The notes under the pieces were generated by a model that was not told the origin of the DNA, searched no databases, and saw only the letters and a program-made list of their open reading frames with translations. A stretch of 64,000 nt of DNA from a bacterium (GTDB taxonomy: Bacteria > Krumholzibacteriota > Krumholzibacteriia > LZORAL124-64-63), in assembly GCA_016703265.1 (NCBI GenBank), contig JADJCK010000005.1, positions 124,001 to 188,000 of the forward strand, given 5' to 3'. A program made the translations under genes and the position numbers. Positions 42,906 through 52,261 of the stretch are shown one piece after another. Each line of letters starts with the position of its first letter. Position 1 is the stretch's first letter.

Positions 42906-43901
42906 ATGCGCAGGACGATGATCGCAGGGCTTGTGCTCCTGCTGGCCGGCGCCGCAGCGGCGCAGGAAACGCAGATCTCAGGCTTCGTGGACGCCGCCTG
43001 GTTCTATGATGCCGCCACGAAGGCGGGCGAGTTCGGTGTCGACCAGGTCGAGGTCGACGTGGAGCACCAGGCCGGCGAGCGCGCCCTCGTGCGCGCCGAC
43101 CTGGAGTGGCTGAAGGACGGCGAGGGCTACGTGGCCCAGGTCGAGCAGGCCTACGTGCAGTACACCGCGCGCTGCGGTTGGGCCCTCAGCTTCGGCAAGT
43201 TCAACGCGCCGATCGGCTACGAGGTGCTCGACCCCACGGGCATGTTCCAGTACAGCCACTCGCTGCTGTTCACCTACGCGGCGCCGACCAACCTCACGGG
43301 CGTGAAGGTGGCGCGTGACCTGGGCGCGGGCTGGGACCTGGCCGCGCACCTGTCCAACGGCTGGGACCGCTCCACGGCCGACAAGCACGTGACCGTGGGC
43401 GGCCGGCTGGGCCTCGTGCGCGGCGGCTTCAGCGGCGGCCTCAGCGCCATCTCGGGCAAGGAAGACATGCCGGGCGAGGGCGAGGGCGATCCGTCATCGC
43501 CCCTGACGCGCACCGTCTTCGACTCCGACCTGTCGCTGGTGCGCGGTGCCTGGCGCTTCGGCGGCGAGGTCAGCCTGGGCGACGTCACCACGGCGGGCGG
43601 CGACGCCCAGTGGCTGGGCCTGATGGCGATGGCGCACGTCGACTTCAGCCCCCGGGCGGGCCTGACATTGCGCGTCGACCACCTGGACGACCAGGACGGC
43701 TGGCTGTTCGGCACCGTCGACGGCCAGGTCCAGGCGCGGCGATCACTGACGATCGCCCCGACGTTCACCCTCGCCGACGGCCTCGGCGCCCTCGTGGAGA
43801 TGCGCATCGACCAGAGCGACCGTGAGGCGTTCCTCGACAGCGACGGCCTGCCGACCGACAGTGCCGTCACGTTTGCGGTGGAGATGACCGGCAGCTTCTA
43901 G
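42906..43901 (+). CDS. Outer-membrane beta-barrel porin-like protein
   Basis: A 331-residue protein. ATG 42906 (MRRTMIAGLVLLLAGAAAA, signal peptide) with GTGGAG upstream. The mature protein is a run of alternating amphipathic strands (QISGFVDAAWFYDAAT, VDQVEVDVEHQAGERALVRADLEWL, GWALSFGKFNAPIGYE). It ends in a strand with terminal Phe (VTFAVEMTGSF), the BAM recognition signal. This fits the BBP2/OprP-like barrels that often accompany transporters. It lies 15 bases after amt with no terminator, so it is cotranscribed. It probably gives solutes such as ammonium a route through the outer membrane, which is inference. Confidence 0.85.
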   Translation: MRRTMIAGLVLLLAGAAAAQETQISGFVDAAWFYDAATKAGEFGVDQVEVDVEHQAGERALVRADLEWLKDGEGYVAQVEQAYVQYTARCGWALSFGKFNAPIGYEVLDPTGMFQYSHSLLFTYAAPTNLTGVKVARDLGAGWDLAAHLSNGWDRSTADKHVTVGGRLGLVRGGFSGGLSAISGKEDMPGEGEGDPSSPLTRTVFDSDLSLVRGAWRFGGEVSLGDVTTAGGDAQWLGLMAMAHVDFSPRAGLTLRVDHLDDQDGWLFGTVDGQVQARRSLTIAPTFTLADGLGALVEMRIDQSDREAFLDSDGLPTDSAVTFAVEMTGSF

Positions 43902-43927
43902 CTGCCGGCTGCTGGTCGTGACAGAAA

Positions 43928-43956
43928 AAGGGGGCCCGCTCGCCCGGGCCCCCTTC
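43928..43956. terminator. Bidirectional terminator between convergent genes
   Basis: AAGGGGGCCCG-CTCG-CCCGGGCCCCCTT (43928-43955) is preceded by AAAAA and followed by a short T-bearing stretch. It sits 27 bases after the barrel gene's stop and 15 before the end of the convergent metallopeptidase gene, serving both. Confidence 0.8.
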
Positions 43957-43970
43957 GTCTGCCTGGATGC

Positions 43971-44819
43971 CTACAGCCGCTCGGCCGCGAACGTGTCGCC
44001 CTGGTTGAAGTCGCCCGTCTCGAACCCGAGCCGGAACCACCGCTCGCGCTGTTCGCCGGTGCCGTGCGTGAAGGCGTCGGGCACCACGCGCCCCTGCGTC
44101 TGGCGCTGCAGGTTGTCGTCGCCGATCGCGTTGGCGGCCCGCAGGGCCTCCTCGATATCGCCCGGCTCGAGGATGTCGAAGCGCCGCTGCGCGTGGTGCG
44201 CCCAGAGGCCGGCCAGGAAGTCGGCCTGCAGTTCCAGGCGTACGGAAAGTTCGTTGGCATCGCCGCGGCCCGCCCGCTCCATGCGGTCGGTGATGCCCAG
44301 CAGGTTCTGCACGTGGTGGCCGATCTCGTGGGCGATCACGTAGGCCTGGGCGAAGTCGCCGGCAGCGCCGAACTGTTCGCGCATCACGCGGTAGAACGAC
44401 AGGTCGATGTAGACGGTCTCGTCGCCCGGGCAGTAGAACGGACCCACGGACGAGCCCTGGCGTCCGCACGCCGACTGCACCTGGCCCTCGAAGAGCACGA
44501 GCCGCGGCTCGCGGTAGGTCTCGCCGGCGGCCGCGAAGATCTCGCGCCATACCTCCTCGGTGTCGGCCAGCACCACGCTGACGAACCGGGCGCCCTCGTC
44601 GCTGGCATCATCGACGGGCAGGCCGCCTGACTCGATGCCGGCAGACTGGCCCGAACCCGACTGCTGCTCCAGCAGCGCCGTGGGATCGCCGCCCAGCAGC
44701 GTGTAGATGATCAGGACGACCAGTCCGATGCCGCCCAGGCTGCCGCCGATCACGGCCGGGCCGCCCCGGCCCCGGCGATCCTCGATATTGCTGCTTCCCC
44801 GACGGCCCTGCCAGCGCAT
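43971..44819 (-). CDS. Membrane-anchored neutral zinc metallopeptidase (YpfJ/KPN_02809 family)
   Basis: A 282-residue protein. ATG 44819 (MRWQGRRGSSNIEDRRG) was chosen because AGGAAGG lies 8 bases upstream; the ATG at 44852 would put that site inside the gene. MRWxGRRxSxNIEDRRG is the family's conserved start. One membrane helix follows (IGGIGLVVLIIYTLL-like, about 29-48). The peptidase domain has PFYCPGDETVYIDLSFY, the zinc motif HEIGHHVQNLLG, ELQADFLAGLWAHH (third ligand Glu region) and a C-terminal GTGEQRERWFRLGFETGD. The active site faces the periplasm. Physiological substrate unknown. Confidence 0.93.
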   Translation of the reverse strand: MRWQGRRGSSNIEDRRGRGGPAVIGGSLGGIGLVVLIIYTLLGGDPTALLEQQSGSGQSAGIESGGLPVDDASDEGARFVSVVLADTEEVWREIFAAAGETYREPRLVLFEGQVQSACGRQGSSVGPFYCPGDETVYIDLSFYRVMREQFGAAGDFAQAYVIAHEIGHHVQNLLGITDRMERAGRGDANELSVRLELQADFLAGLWAHHAQRRFDILEPGDIEEALRAANAIGDDNLQRQTQGRVVPDAFTHGTGEQRERWFRLGFETGDFNQGDTFAAERL

Positions 44820-45070
44820 GCGTGGTTCCTTCCTGACGATGTTCGGCCCCAAACCCGACGATGTCGCCTCCCCACCCTACCGGCGACAGGCGGGGGCGTC
44901 AAACCGGATGCGGGCCGCCGGGAACCTTCCACGGTCTCCATCGATTGACAGCAGGTTGCGGGTGCCCGCAGATTCAGCCATGCCACCCCGGCGCCTCGCT
45001 CGATCGGCGACCGCAGGTAAACGGACTCCTCCCGGCGTTCGTCTTGTGGTCCGTAGCGAGGAGGACGCAC

Positions 45071-45700
45071 ATGGGAAAAGCCGATCATGACCTGCAGGGC
45101 GGAGCTTCACCCCCCGAAGCCGCGCCGGAAACCGACCTGATTCTGGCCCGCGCCGCCGCCCAGGGCGACGAGGAGGCCTGGCGCCGCCTGTACGACGCCA
45201 CCTGCCAGCCGCTGTTCAACTTCCTGGTCTACCAGACCGGCGACCGCGAGGCCGCGCGCGACCTGCTGCAGGAAACCTACGTGACGGCGCTCGGGCGCCT
45301 GGACACGTACCGCGGGCAGGGCACGCTGCTGAGCTGGCTGCGGGCGGTGGGCCTGCGCAAGAGCCTCGACTGGCGACGGCGCGTCAAGCTCGGCGTCCGC
45401 AAGGTTGCCGCGCTGGCCCTCGAGCGCACGTCCCTCACGTCTTCCAGCGCCGAAGCGACGTTCCCCGCCCTGGGGGACGGCTTCCAGGCGGCCCTGAACC
45501 GCCTGTCGCCGCACCAGCGCGCCGCGCTGCTGCTGCGCGAACTGGAAGACGCACCCTTCGCCGAGATCGCCGCGGTCCTGGGCTGCGGCGAGCCGACGGC
45601 GCGGGTCCATCATCACCGGGCCTGCCGCAACCTGCGCACCTGGCTGCAGGGCGGCGACGACCTGGTCTTCAGCGAGCTGCCGGGAGGTAACCAGTCATGA
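45071..45700 (+). CDS. ECF-family RNA polymerase sigma factor
   Basis: A 209-residue protein. ATG 45071 with AGCGAGGAGGA upstream. Region 2 covers about 25-100 (EEAWRRLYDATCQPLFNFLVYQTGDREAARDLLQETYVTAL, TLLSWLRAVGLRKSLDWRRR), with the family's D-L-x-Q-E-T contact block. Region 4 covers about 140-195 (ALNRLSPHQRAALLLRELEDAPFAEIAAVLGCGEPTARVHHHRACRNLR). It directs RNA polymerase to its own promoters. Its TGA overlaps the next gene's ATG by four bases (45697-45700). That gene codes for a membrane protein with a cytoplasmic N-terminus, a plausible anti-sigma partner. Confidence 0.92.
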   Translation: MGKADHDLQGGASPPEAAPETDLILARAAAQGDEEAWRRLYDATCQPLFNFLVYQTGDREAARDLLQETYVTALGRLDTYRGQGTLLSWLRAVGLRKSLDWRRRVKLGVRKVAALALERTSLTSSSAEATFPALGDGFQAALNRLSPHQRAALLLRELEDAPFAEIAAVLGCGEPTARVHHHRACRNLRTWLQGGDDLVFSELPGGNQS

Positions 45701-48201
45701 AGCGCTACCTGAAGCACGATCGTTACCGGCTGGACGAACACGAGGCCGGGAGTCTGTGGTATGCGGTGCGCCGCGAGTTGAAGGACAAGGAAGGCGGCGG
45801 AGCGCACCGTCCCGCCGCGCGTGCCTGGCGTCCGGCGCTGGCGACGGTGTCGGTGGTGGCGATCGCCGTCGTGACGGTGTCGTGGTGGCTGGCCGGTCGC
45901 GGCCCGTCACAGGCGGAGCATGCCGCGCTGTCCGGCGGCGGCACCACCGTCGCGGCGCTCGAGGCACATGAGGCGCCTGCGAGGAACCGCCGAACCGGTG
46001 GCGTCGCCGGCCTCGCCGGCGAGTCCCAGGAGGCGAGGCCGCCGCGAACCGCACCGACTCCGGGCCGGCCGTGGCCGCCGAGCCGCGCCTGGTCGTCGCA
46101 CAGAAGGCGACCGTGGCTGCCGACCGCAGCGGTGTCATCACCGGCCGCGTGGTCGACCAGTCCGACGGCACGCCGGTCGCTTTCGCCAACGTGATGCTCG
46201 TGGGCACCACGAGGGGAACCAGCACCGACTCGGCCGGCGTTTTCCGCTTCGAGCAGATGGAGCCCGGCCGCCGCCATGAACTGCAGGTGGTGATGCTGGG
46301 CTACGCGCCGCTCGACGTGGCGGTCGATCTGCCGGTTGACGGGCGCGCCGACGTGGCGTGCGGGCTGGAGCCCGTGGTGGTCGCCGCGCTGCAGCCGTTC
46401 GACGTGACCGGTGAACAGTACATGGTCGAGATCAAGAGCGCGGTGACCGAGAGCCGGGCGACCGGTGAGACCTTCGACAAGTACGCCATCGACTCGGTCG
46501 AGGATGCCTTGTCGAAGCAGGCCGGGGTCGTGTACCGCGCCGGCGAGAAGTACGTGCGCGGCGGCCGCTCGGGCGAGGTGTCGATGCAGATTGACGGCAG
46601 CGCGCCCAGGCCTGCCCCGGCGAGCGAAGGCGCAGTGCAGGTTTGGCCGTGGGGCAGTCCCGCGGCCGATCGGGCGGGGCCGACGCGAGCCGCGAAGCGC
46701 GCGATGCCGCAGCTCCGGCTCCGTCACCGGCGGCACCACGCCCCCCAACGGCGAGAAGTTCGAGCTGATGTACTTCGAGCACGCCGGCGTGAACCCGTTC
46801 GTGGCGACCGACGACGACGCGCTGTCGACCTTCGCCCTGGATGTGGACAATGCCTCGTTCTCGCTCGCCCGCAGCTATCTGGACCGCGGCGAACTTCCGC
46901 CTGCCGACGCCATTCGCGTGGAGGAGTTCGTCAACGCGCTGGACGCCGGCTGGCAGCGCCACGGCTCGGAGACCTTCCGCATCGGGCTGGACGGCGGGCC
47001 GTCGCGCTTCGGCGAGGGCTACCACCTGCTGCGCGTGGGCATCGTCGGGCGCAGTGTCGAGGACGGGCGGCGCAAGCCGGCCAACCTGGTCTTCGTGATC
47101 GACGTCTCCGGTTCGATGGACCGCGAATCGCGCCTGGGCTCGGTCAAGCGCGCGCTGCGCACGCTGGTCGACGAGCTGGGCGAGGGCGATCGCGTGGGCA
47201 TCGTAGTGTACGGTTCGCGCGGCGACGTGCTGCTGCCGCTGACCGACGTCTCGCAGCGTTCGACCATCCTCGGCGTCATCGACGGGTTGCAGCCGAACGG
47301 CAGCACCAACGCGGTGGAGGGGTTGACGCTGGCCTACGACCTGGCGCGGCGCAACTACGATGCCGGCATCATCAACCGGCTGGTCCTGTGCTCGGACGGC
47401 GTGGCCAACACCGGCACCGCCACCAGTGCCGAGGGCATCCTCGCGCTGGCTCGCCGCGGCTCGGACGACGGCATCACCCTGTCGACCGTCGGTTTCGGCA
47501 TGGGCAACTACAACGACGTGCTGATGGAGAAGCTCGCCGACCAGGGTGACGGCAACTACTTCTACGTCGACGGCCCGCGCGAAGCCGAGCGCGTGTTCCG
47601 CGAGAACCTGACCGGCATGCTGCAGACCATTGCCACGCAGGCGAAGGTGCAGGTCGAGTTCGATCCGCGTCGCGTGTCCCGCTGGCGGCTGTTGGGCTAC
47701 GAGAATCGCGACGTGGCCGACCGCGACTTCCGCAACGACGCCGTCGATGCCGGCGAGGTGGGCGTCGGGCACCAGGTCACCGCGCTGTACGAGCTCAAGC
47801 TGGTGGGTGAGGGGCGCAGCGGCGATGACGACGAGGACGATGCCGCGCGCCTGGGCACCGTGCACCTGCGCTGGGAGGCGCCCGAGCACGATACCAGCCA
47901 CGCCGGGAAGGTCACCGAGATCGAGCGCGACATCACGCGGGGGATGTTCGCGAAGTCGGAGCCGGACGGCTCGCCGCACCGCCGTGCGCAGGCGCTCGCG
48001 GCCGAGTTCGCCGAGATCCTGCGCGGCAGCTACTGGGCGAAGGAGAGCCGCCTGTCCTCGCTGGTGCCGGTCGCCGACGGCCTGGCCCGTGAACTGCCGC
48101 GCGACCAGGCCGTGCAGGACCTGGCCCGCATGGTCCGCCGGGCGGCGGATCTCAAGGAGGGGGACGGGGGACGACACCGCCAGCCGTTGCGGGACGAGTA
48201 G
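45697..48201 (+). CDS. Membrane VWA (YfbK-like) protein with TonB-plug-like segment, frameshifted
   Basis: About 835 residues assembled from three segments. Restoring single Gs near 46035, 46677 and 46716 joins everything; net length stays a multiple of three. Order: about 45 cytoplasmic residues (MKRYLKHDRYRLDEHEAGSL), a helix (ALATVSVVAIAVVTVSWWLAG), a linker, and a carboxypeptidase-regulatory-like beta domain (GVITGRVVDQSDGTPVAFANVML). Then a TonB-plug-like stretch (IDSVEDALSKQAGVV, RGGRSGEVSMQIDG) and the VWA N-terminal region (NPFVATDDDALSTFALDVDNASF). The VWA domain has the MIDAS motif DVSGSMDRES at about 468, and a DUF3520-like end follows. It overlaps the ECF sigma gene. The cytoplasmic stub could hold the sigma factor, making this a sensor; that is inference. 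Confidence 0.82.
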
Positions 48202-48241
48202 CCGCACCGGCGGCGGGCCCGAATCGGCCGGGCCGTGAAAT

Positions 48242-48281
48242 GGGGCCCGTGGCGGACGAAGCGCCACGGGCCCCGTCCTTT
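48242..48281 (+). terminator. Rho-independent terminator
   Basis: GGGGCCCGTGGCG and CGCCACGGGCCCC (48242-48254, 48262-48274) form a perfect 13-bp stem followed by GTCCTTTCC. It lies 41 bases after the VWA gene and separates it from the CHAT operon. Confidence 0.8.
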
Positions 48282-48448
48282 CCGGGTTGGCCGCTCCTCG
48301 GATGACCTGCGGGGCGGTACGGGTCAAATGAACACCATTATCATCCAGAATCGGTTATCATGGGGCCCGTGGTCCGGGAGTGGAAGAATCCCCCTTGAAC
48401 GGGGAATGGAAGGCCGCCTGGTCGGGGCGCGTGTGGGGAAGGTGCGGG

Positions 48449-51400
48449 ATGTCGAAACGGATTCTGCTCGCAATGCTGCCGGTCCTGCTGGCCGGCGCCG
48501 GGCCGGCGCGTGGTGACACGCCGCAGCCGGCACCGACCACCCCGGCCGAACTCATCGCCGCCTCGCGCCACGCCTTCGACAATCGGTTCTACGCGCGCGC
48601 CGACTCCCTGGCCGAAGCTGCCTGCGCACGGTTGGAAATTGAAGGTCGTTCCGACCCGCTCGAGCACGCCACCGCCCTGGTGTGCCTGTCGCGCGCGCGC
48701 ACGGCCCGGCGCTCCCTGGCCGACTCGGTGGCGGTGCGCTCGGCCCGCCGGGCGCTGGCCATGCTGCCCTCGGGCGCCGGCGATCGCGACCTGGTGCGGG
48801 CCGACGCACATGATGTGCTCTCGCTCATCCTCGATGAGCAGAACCGCGCCGATCTCGCGCTCGATCATGCGCGCCGGGCTCTGGCCCTGAGGCGCGCCGG
48901 CTACGGTGAGATACACGAAGAAGTGGCCGAGTCCTGGTACCGGCTGGGATCGGCGCAGATGAGCCTGGGTCAGGTAGACTCCGCCCTGGTGACGATGCGC
49001 ACCGGGCTTGAGACGCGCCTTGGCTGCAATATCGAGAGCGACCGTCGCATCGGCGACTTCCACACCGAGATCGCCGAACTCCTCGAGAAACAAGGCGATC
49101 CCGATGCGGCGCGTGCCGAACTCGACATCGCCCTGCGGGAGTACGAAACGCGCAAGGGGCGCGCACATTCGGCAATGGTCCAGGGTCTTCAAAGGGCCGG
49201 ACTGTTCGAGATGCGGAACGGTGACCTTTCGCGCGCGGTCGACCTGTCGCTGCAGGCCCTGACGGTGGCCGAGTCGGTGAAGAACTTCAGTCCCGCCAAC
49301 TTGGCCCTCCTGCGGGGAAACCTGGCGGTCATGCTGAGCGAGATGGGCGATTTCGCGCGAGCCCACCGCCTGCTCGGGCAGGTGGTGCCGGTGTACCAGG
49401 CGGAGCTCGGCATGGACCATCGGCAGACCCTCTGGGCCGAGGTGGCGCTGGCGACGACCGAGGCTTCCCTTGGCGATACTCTCGCCGCTGCGGCCCGTTT
49501 CCGCAGTGTCTGTGACCGGTTCGAAGCGGCCGGTTCCATCACCAGTACCGGCTCGCTCACGCAGGCACGGGTCGGGCTGGCCGAGCTTGTCGCTGACCGC
49601 GACCCGCGCGCGGCGCTCGCCCTCATTGATGCCGCCGAGGCCGTCGAGCGCCTGCGACCCGACCCGAACTGGGGAGCGATGGCAGACGTGCAGATCATCC
49701 GGATGCGCCTGCTGGCCGACCTGGGCGATCGGGCGGGGGTGGCGCGAGCCGATACGGCCCTCGAGCGGACCTTGGAGGAACACGACCTGCACGGCACCGA
49801 TACCGGGATCGGGGCGCTGGCCGCAGGCAGCCTGGCGCTGGCCAAGGTGGGACGCACGAAGGAGGCGGTGGCCCGCGCGCGCGCCGGTGCGTCGTTGTCG
49901 CGTGACCGGATGCTGCGCGACCTGCGTGCCCTTCCCGACCGCGAGGGGCTGACGCTGGCCGGCGAGCGTTCGACTTCACTCGACGCGCTGCTGAGTCTTG
50001 TGCTGGCGGGACACGGCGACCCGGCCGTCGCCTGGGACGAACTGATCCGCTGGCGGGGACTGGTGCGCGACGAAGTGATGCGCCGTCGCCTGCCCGCAGT
50101 GGCCCTGGGCGATACGTCGGTGCTGCGCGCCCATGCGGCGTGGGCGGCGGCGACCCGGCGCCTGGCCCAGTTCGAGGTGCGCGCGGCCGGTGCCACCGAC
50201 GAGGCGGCGCTGGTGCGCCTGGCTGAACTGCGCGCGCGCGCCGACGACGCCGAACGTCGTTGGGCCACGGTGGCACCTCGGACGCACGCTCCGGCAGGCA
50301 GCGGCACCGGCGACGTGAACCTCGAGGCAGTGCGCTCGGCGCTTCCTTCCGGCTCGGCCCTCGTGGCGTTCACGACCGTGCGCACGCGTGGCAAGCCCGA
50401 TCACCTGGCCGCGTTCGTGCTCGACCGGCAGGGCCGCGTGCGCGTGCGTGACCTGGGCGCCGTATCCGGGATCGAGGCCGCCCTCTCGCAGTGGCGATCG
50501 CTGGCCGGGCGCTCACCGAAGGGGCAAGCCGGCGCCGAGCAGGCGTGCCGTGATGCCGGTCGTCGGTTGCGCGAGCTGACCTGGGATGTCATCGCTCCGC
50601 TGACGGGCAACGCCAAGGACGTGGTCGTGGTTGCCGATGGCCCACTGCACCGCATGGCGTGGGCTGCGCTCCCGGTGGATGACGAGGCGTACCTGGTCGA
50701 ACGCGGTCCCGGCCTGACGGTGCTCGAATCCGAACGCGACCTGCTGCGGGCAGCCGAACCGACGCCATCCTCGGGACTGCTCGCGGTCGGCGGCGTGAAT
50801 TTCGCCGGAGCGATGGAAACGTCGCCCGCGTCCGCGCCCGCTGCCCCGCGGCCGCTGGCTGTCGCGTCGACGCGCGCCATGCTGCCCGACTGCCGGTCCG
50901 GGCTGGCGCCCGTTTTCGCCGAGTTGCCTGGCACTGTGCGCGAGATCGAAGCCATCGCCCGCGAGCAGGGCACCGACGTGCAGGTGCTGCGCGGCGGTGC
51001 GGCGACCGAGGCGGCCTTCAAGCGATTGGCCCCGGGAAGGCGCGTCATCCACCTGGCCACGCACGCTGTCGCCCTCGACGATCTCTGCACAGCAGGGATG
51101 GCCGAAGGTGAACGCGGCGTGGGCGGCGTGGCACCTGCCGGCGGGGCGGGCGCGAGGCCGGCCGCCGGGGAAGCGCCGCAATCGCCGTGGCTCGGCCGTC
51201 GCGTGGTGCTGGCTCTGGCCGGGCCAATGCCGCGGCCGACAGCGATGACGAGAACGAGGGCCTGCTCACCGCCAGTGAAGTGGCCATGCTGGATCTTCGG
51301 GGTACCGAGTGGGTGGTGCTGTCGGCGTGCGAGTCGGGCGTGGCGGAGAACTGGAATCGCGAAGGCGTGCTGGGCCTGACCCGGGCGTTCCGCCTGGCCG

Positions 51401-51612
51401 GGGCCCGCGCCGTGATCGCCAGCCAATGGGCAGTGGACGACGATGCCACGTCGGAGTGGATGACGGCCCTGCATCGCGCGCGGGTTGCCGGGGCCTCCGG
51501 GACGGGCCGCGCGATGCAGGAGGCTTCGTGCGAGATCCTGCGCGCTCGCCGGGCCGACGGCCGCGGCACGCATCCGTTCTACTGGGCGGCCTTCACCGCG
51601 ACCGGCGAATGA
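48449..51612 (+). CDS. Secreted TPR-CHAT peptidase-like protein, frameshifted
   Basis: About 1054 residues. ATG 48449 follows GGAAGG; signal peptide RILLAMLPVLLAGAGPARG. Residues about 30-560 are tetratricopeptide-type helical repeats (LIAASRHAFDNRFYARADSLAEAACARL, HARRALALRRAGYGEIHEEVAESWYRLGSAQ). About 640 onward is a CHAT domain, a caspase/separase-like fold, with catalytic His in RRVIHLATHAV and Cys in WVVLSACESGVAENW. A G is missing at 51221-51225 (LALAG then ANAAADSDDENEGLL), which breaks the frame between His and Cys; span mod 3 is 2. It is followed by a sigma factor and a membrane kinase, probably one operon. Export of a CHAT protease is unusual next to cytoplasmic TPR-CHAT systems. 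Substrate unknown. Confidence 0.88.
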
Positions 51613-51643
51613 GGACGGAAGCGCCGCAGGGCGGGAGGGTGTG

Positions 51644-52261
51644 ATGGATGTGAGCGCAAACGGCGGACCGGTCGGGGACAGCGACGGCTCCCGCGACATC
51701 TCCCTGCTGGCGACGAGCGAGCTGATCTCGCTGGCACGCGGGGGCGACGACGCGGCGCGCGAACAGCTCCTGGCGCGCTACCTGCCGCGTCTGCAGCGCT
51801 GGGCCAGCGGCCGCCTGCCGCTGCGCGCCCGTTCCCTGCTCGACACCACCGACCTGGTGCAGGAAACACTGTTGCGCACGCTGCAGGGAATCGACCGGGT
51901 CGAGGTGCGCGGGCCCGGCGGTTTCCAGGCCTATGTTCGCCAGGCGGTCCTCAATCGTATAAGGGACCAGGTGCGCTGGGCCGGGCGTCGCCAGGGTCGC
52001 GAGGAGCTTTCCGAGGACCTGCCGTACCATGGCCCGTCGCCCCTGGAACAGGCGATCGGCGGCGCCGTGCTCGACCGCTACGAGCGCGCGCTGGCCGGTC
52101 TCGGCCGGGAGGACCAGGAGTTGCTGCATCTGCGCATTGAACTCGACTTCGATTACGGCGAGATCGCCTCGATGACCGGGCGGCCGAGCCGCGACGCGGC
52201 GCGCATGGCCGTGCAACGCGCACTGGGTCGCCTGGCGGAAGCGATGGGCCATGAGGGCTGA
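51644..52261 (+). CDS. ECF-like sigma70-family sigma factor
   Basis: A 205-residue protein. ATG 51644 with GCGGGAGGG upstream, 31 bases after the CHAT gene. Region 2: LISLARGGDDAAREQLLARYLPRLQRWASGRLP, LLDTTDLVQETLLRTLQGID, and FQAYVRQAVLNRIRDQVRW. Region 4: YERALAGLGREDQELLHLRIELDFDYGEIASMTGRPSRDAARMAVQRALGRLA. The DTTDLVQET block is typical of the ECF group found beside Ser/Thr kinases. Its end overlaps the kinase start by 11 bases, so both are co-translated. It is probably the output of the kinase signalling unit; no anti-sigma factor is visible. Confidence 0.9.
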   Translation: MDVSANGGPVGDSDGSRDISLLATSELISLARGGDDAAREQLLARYLPRLQRWASGRLPLRARSLLDTTDLVQETLLRTLQGIDRVEVRGPGGFQAYVRQAVLNRIRDQVRWAGRRQGREELSEDLPYHGPSPLEQAIGGAVLDRYERALAGLGREDQELLHLRIELDFDYGEIASMTGRPSRDAARMAVQRALGRLAEAMGHEG

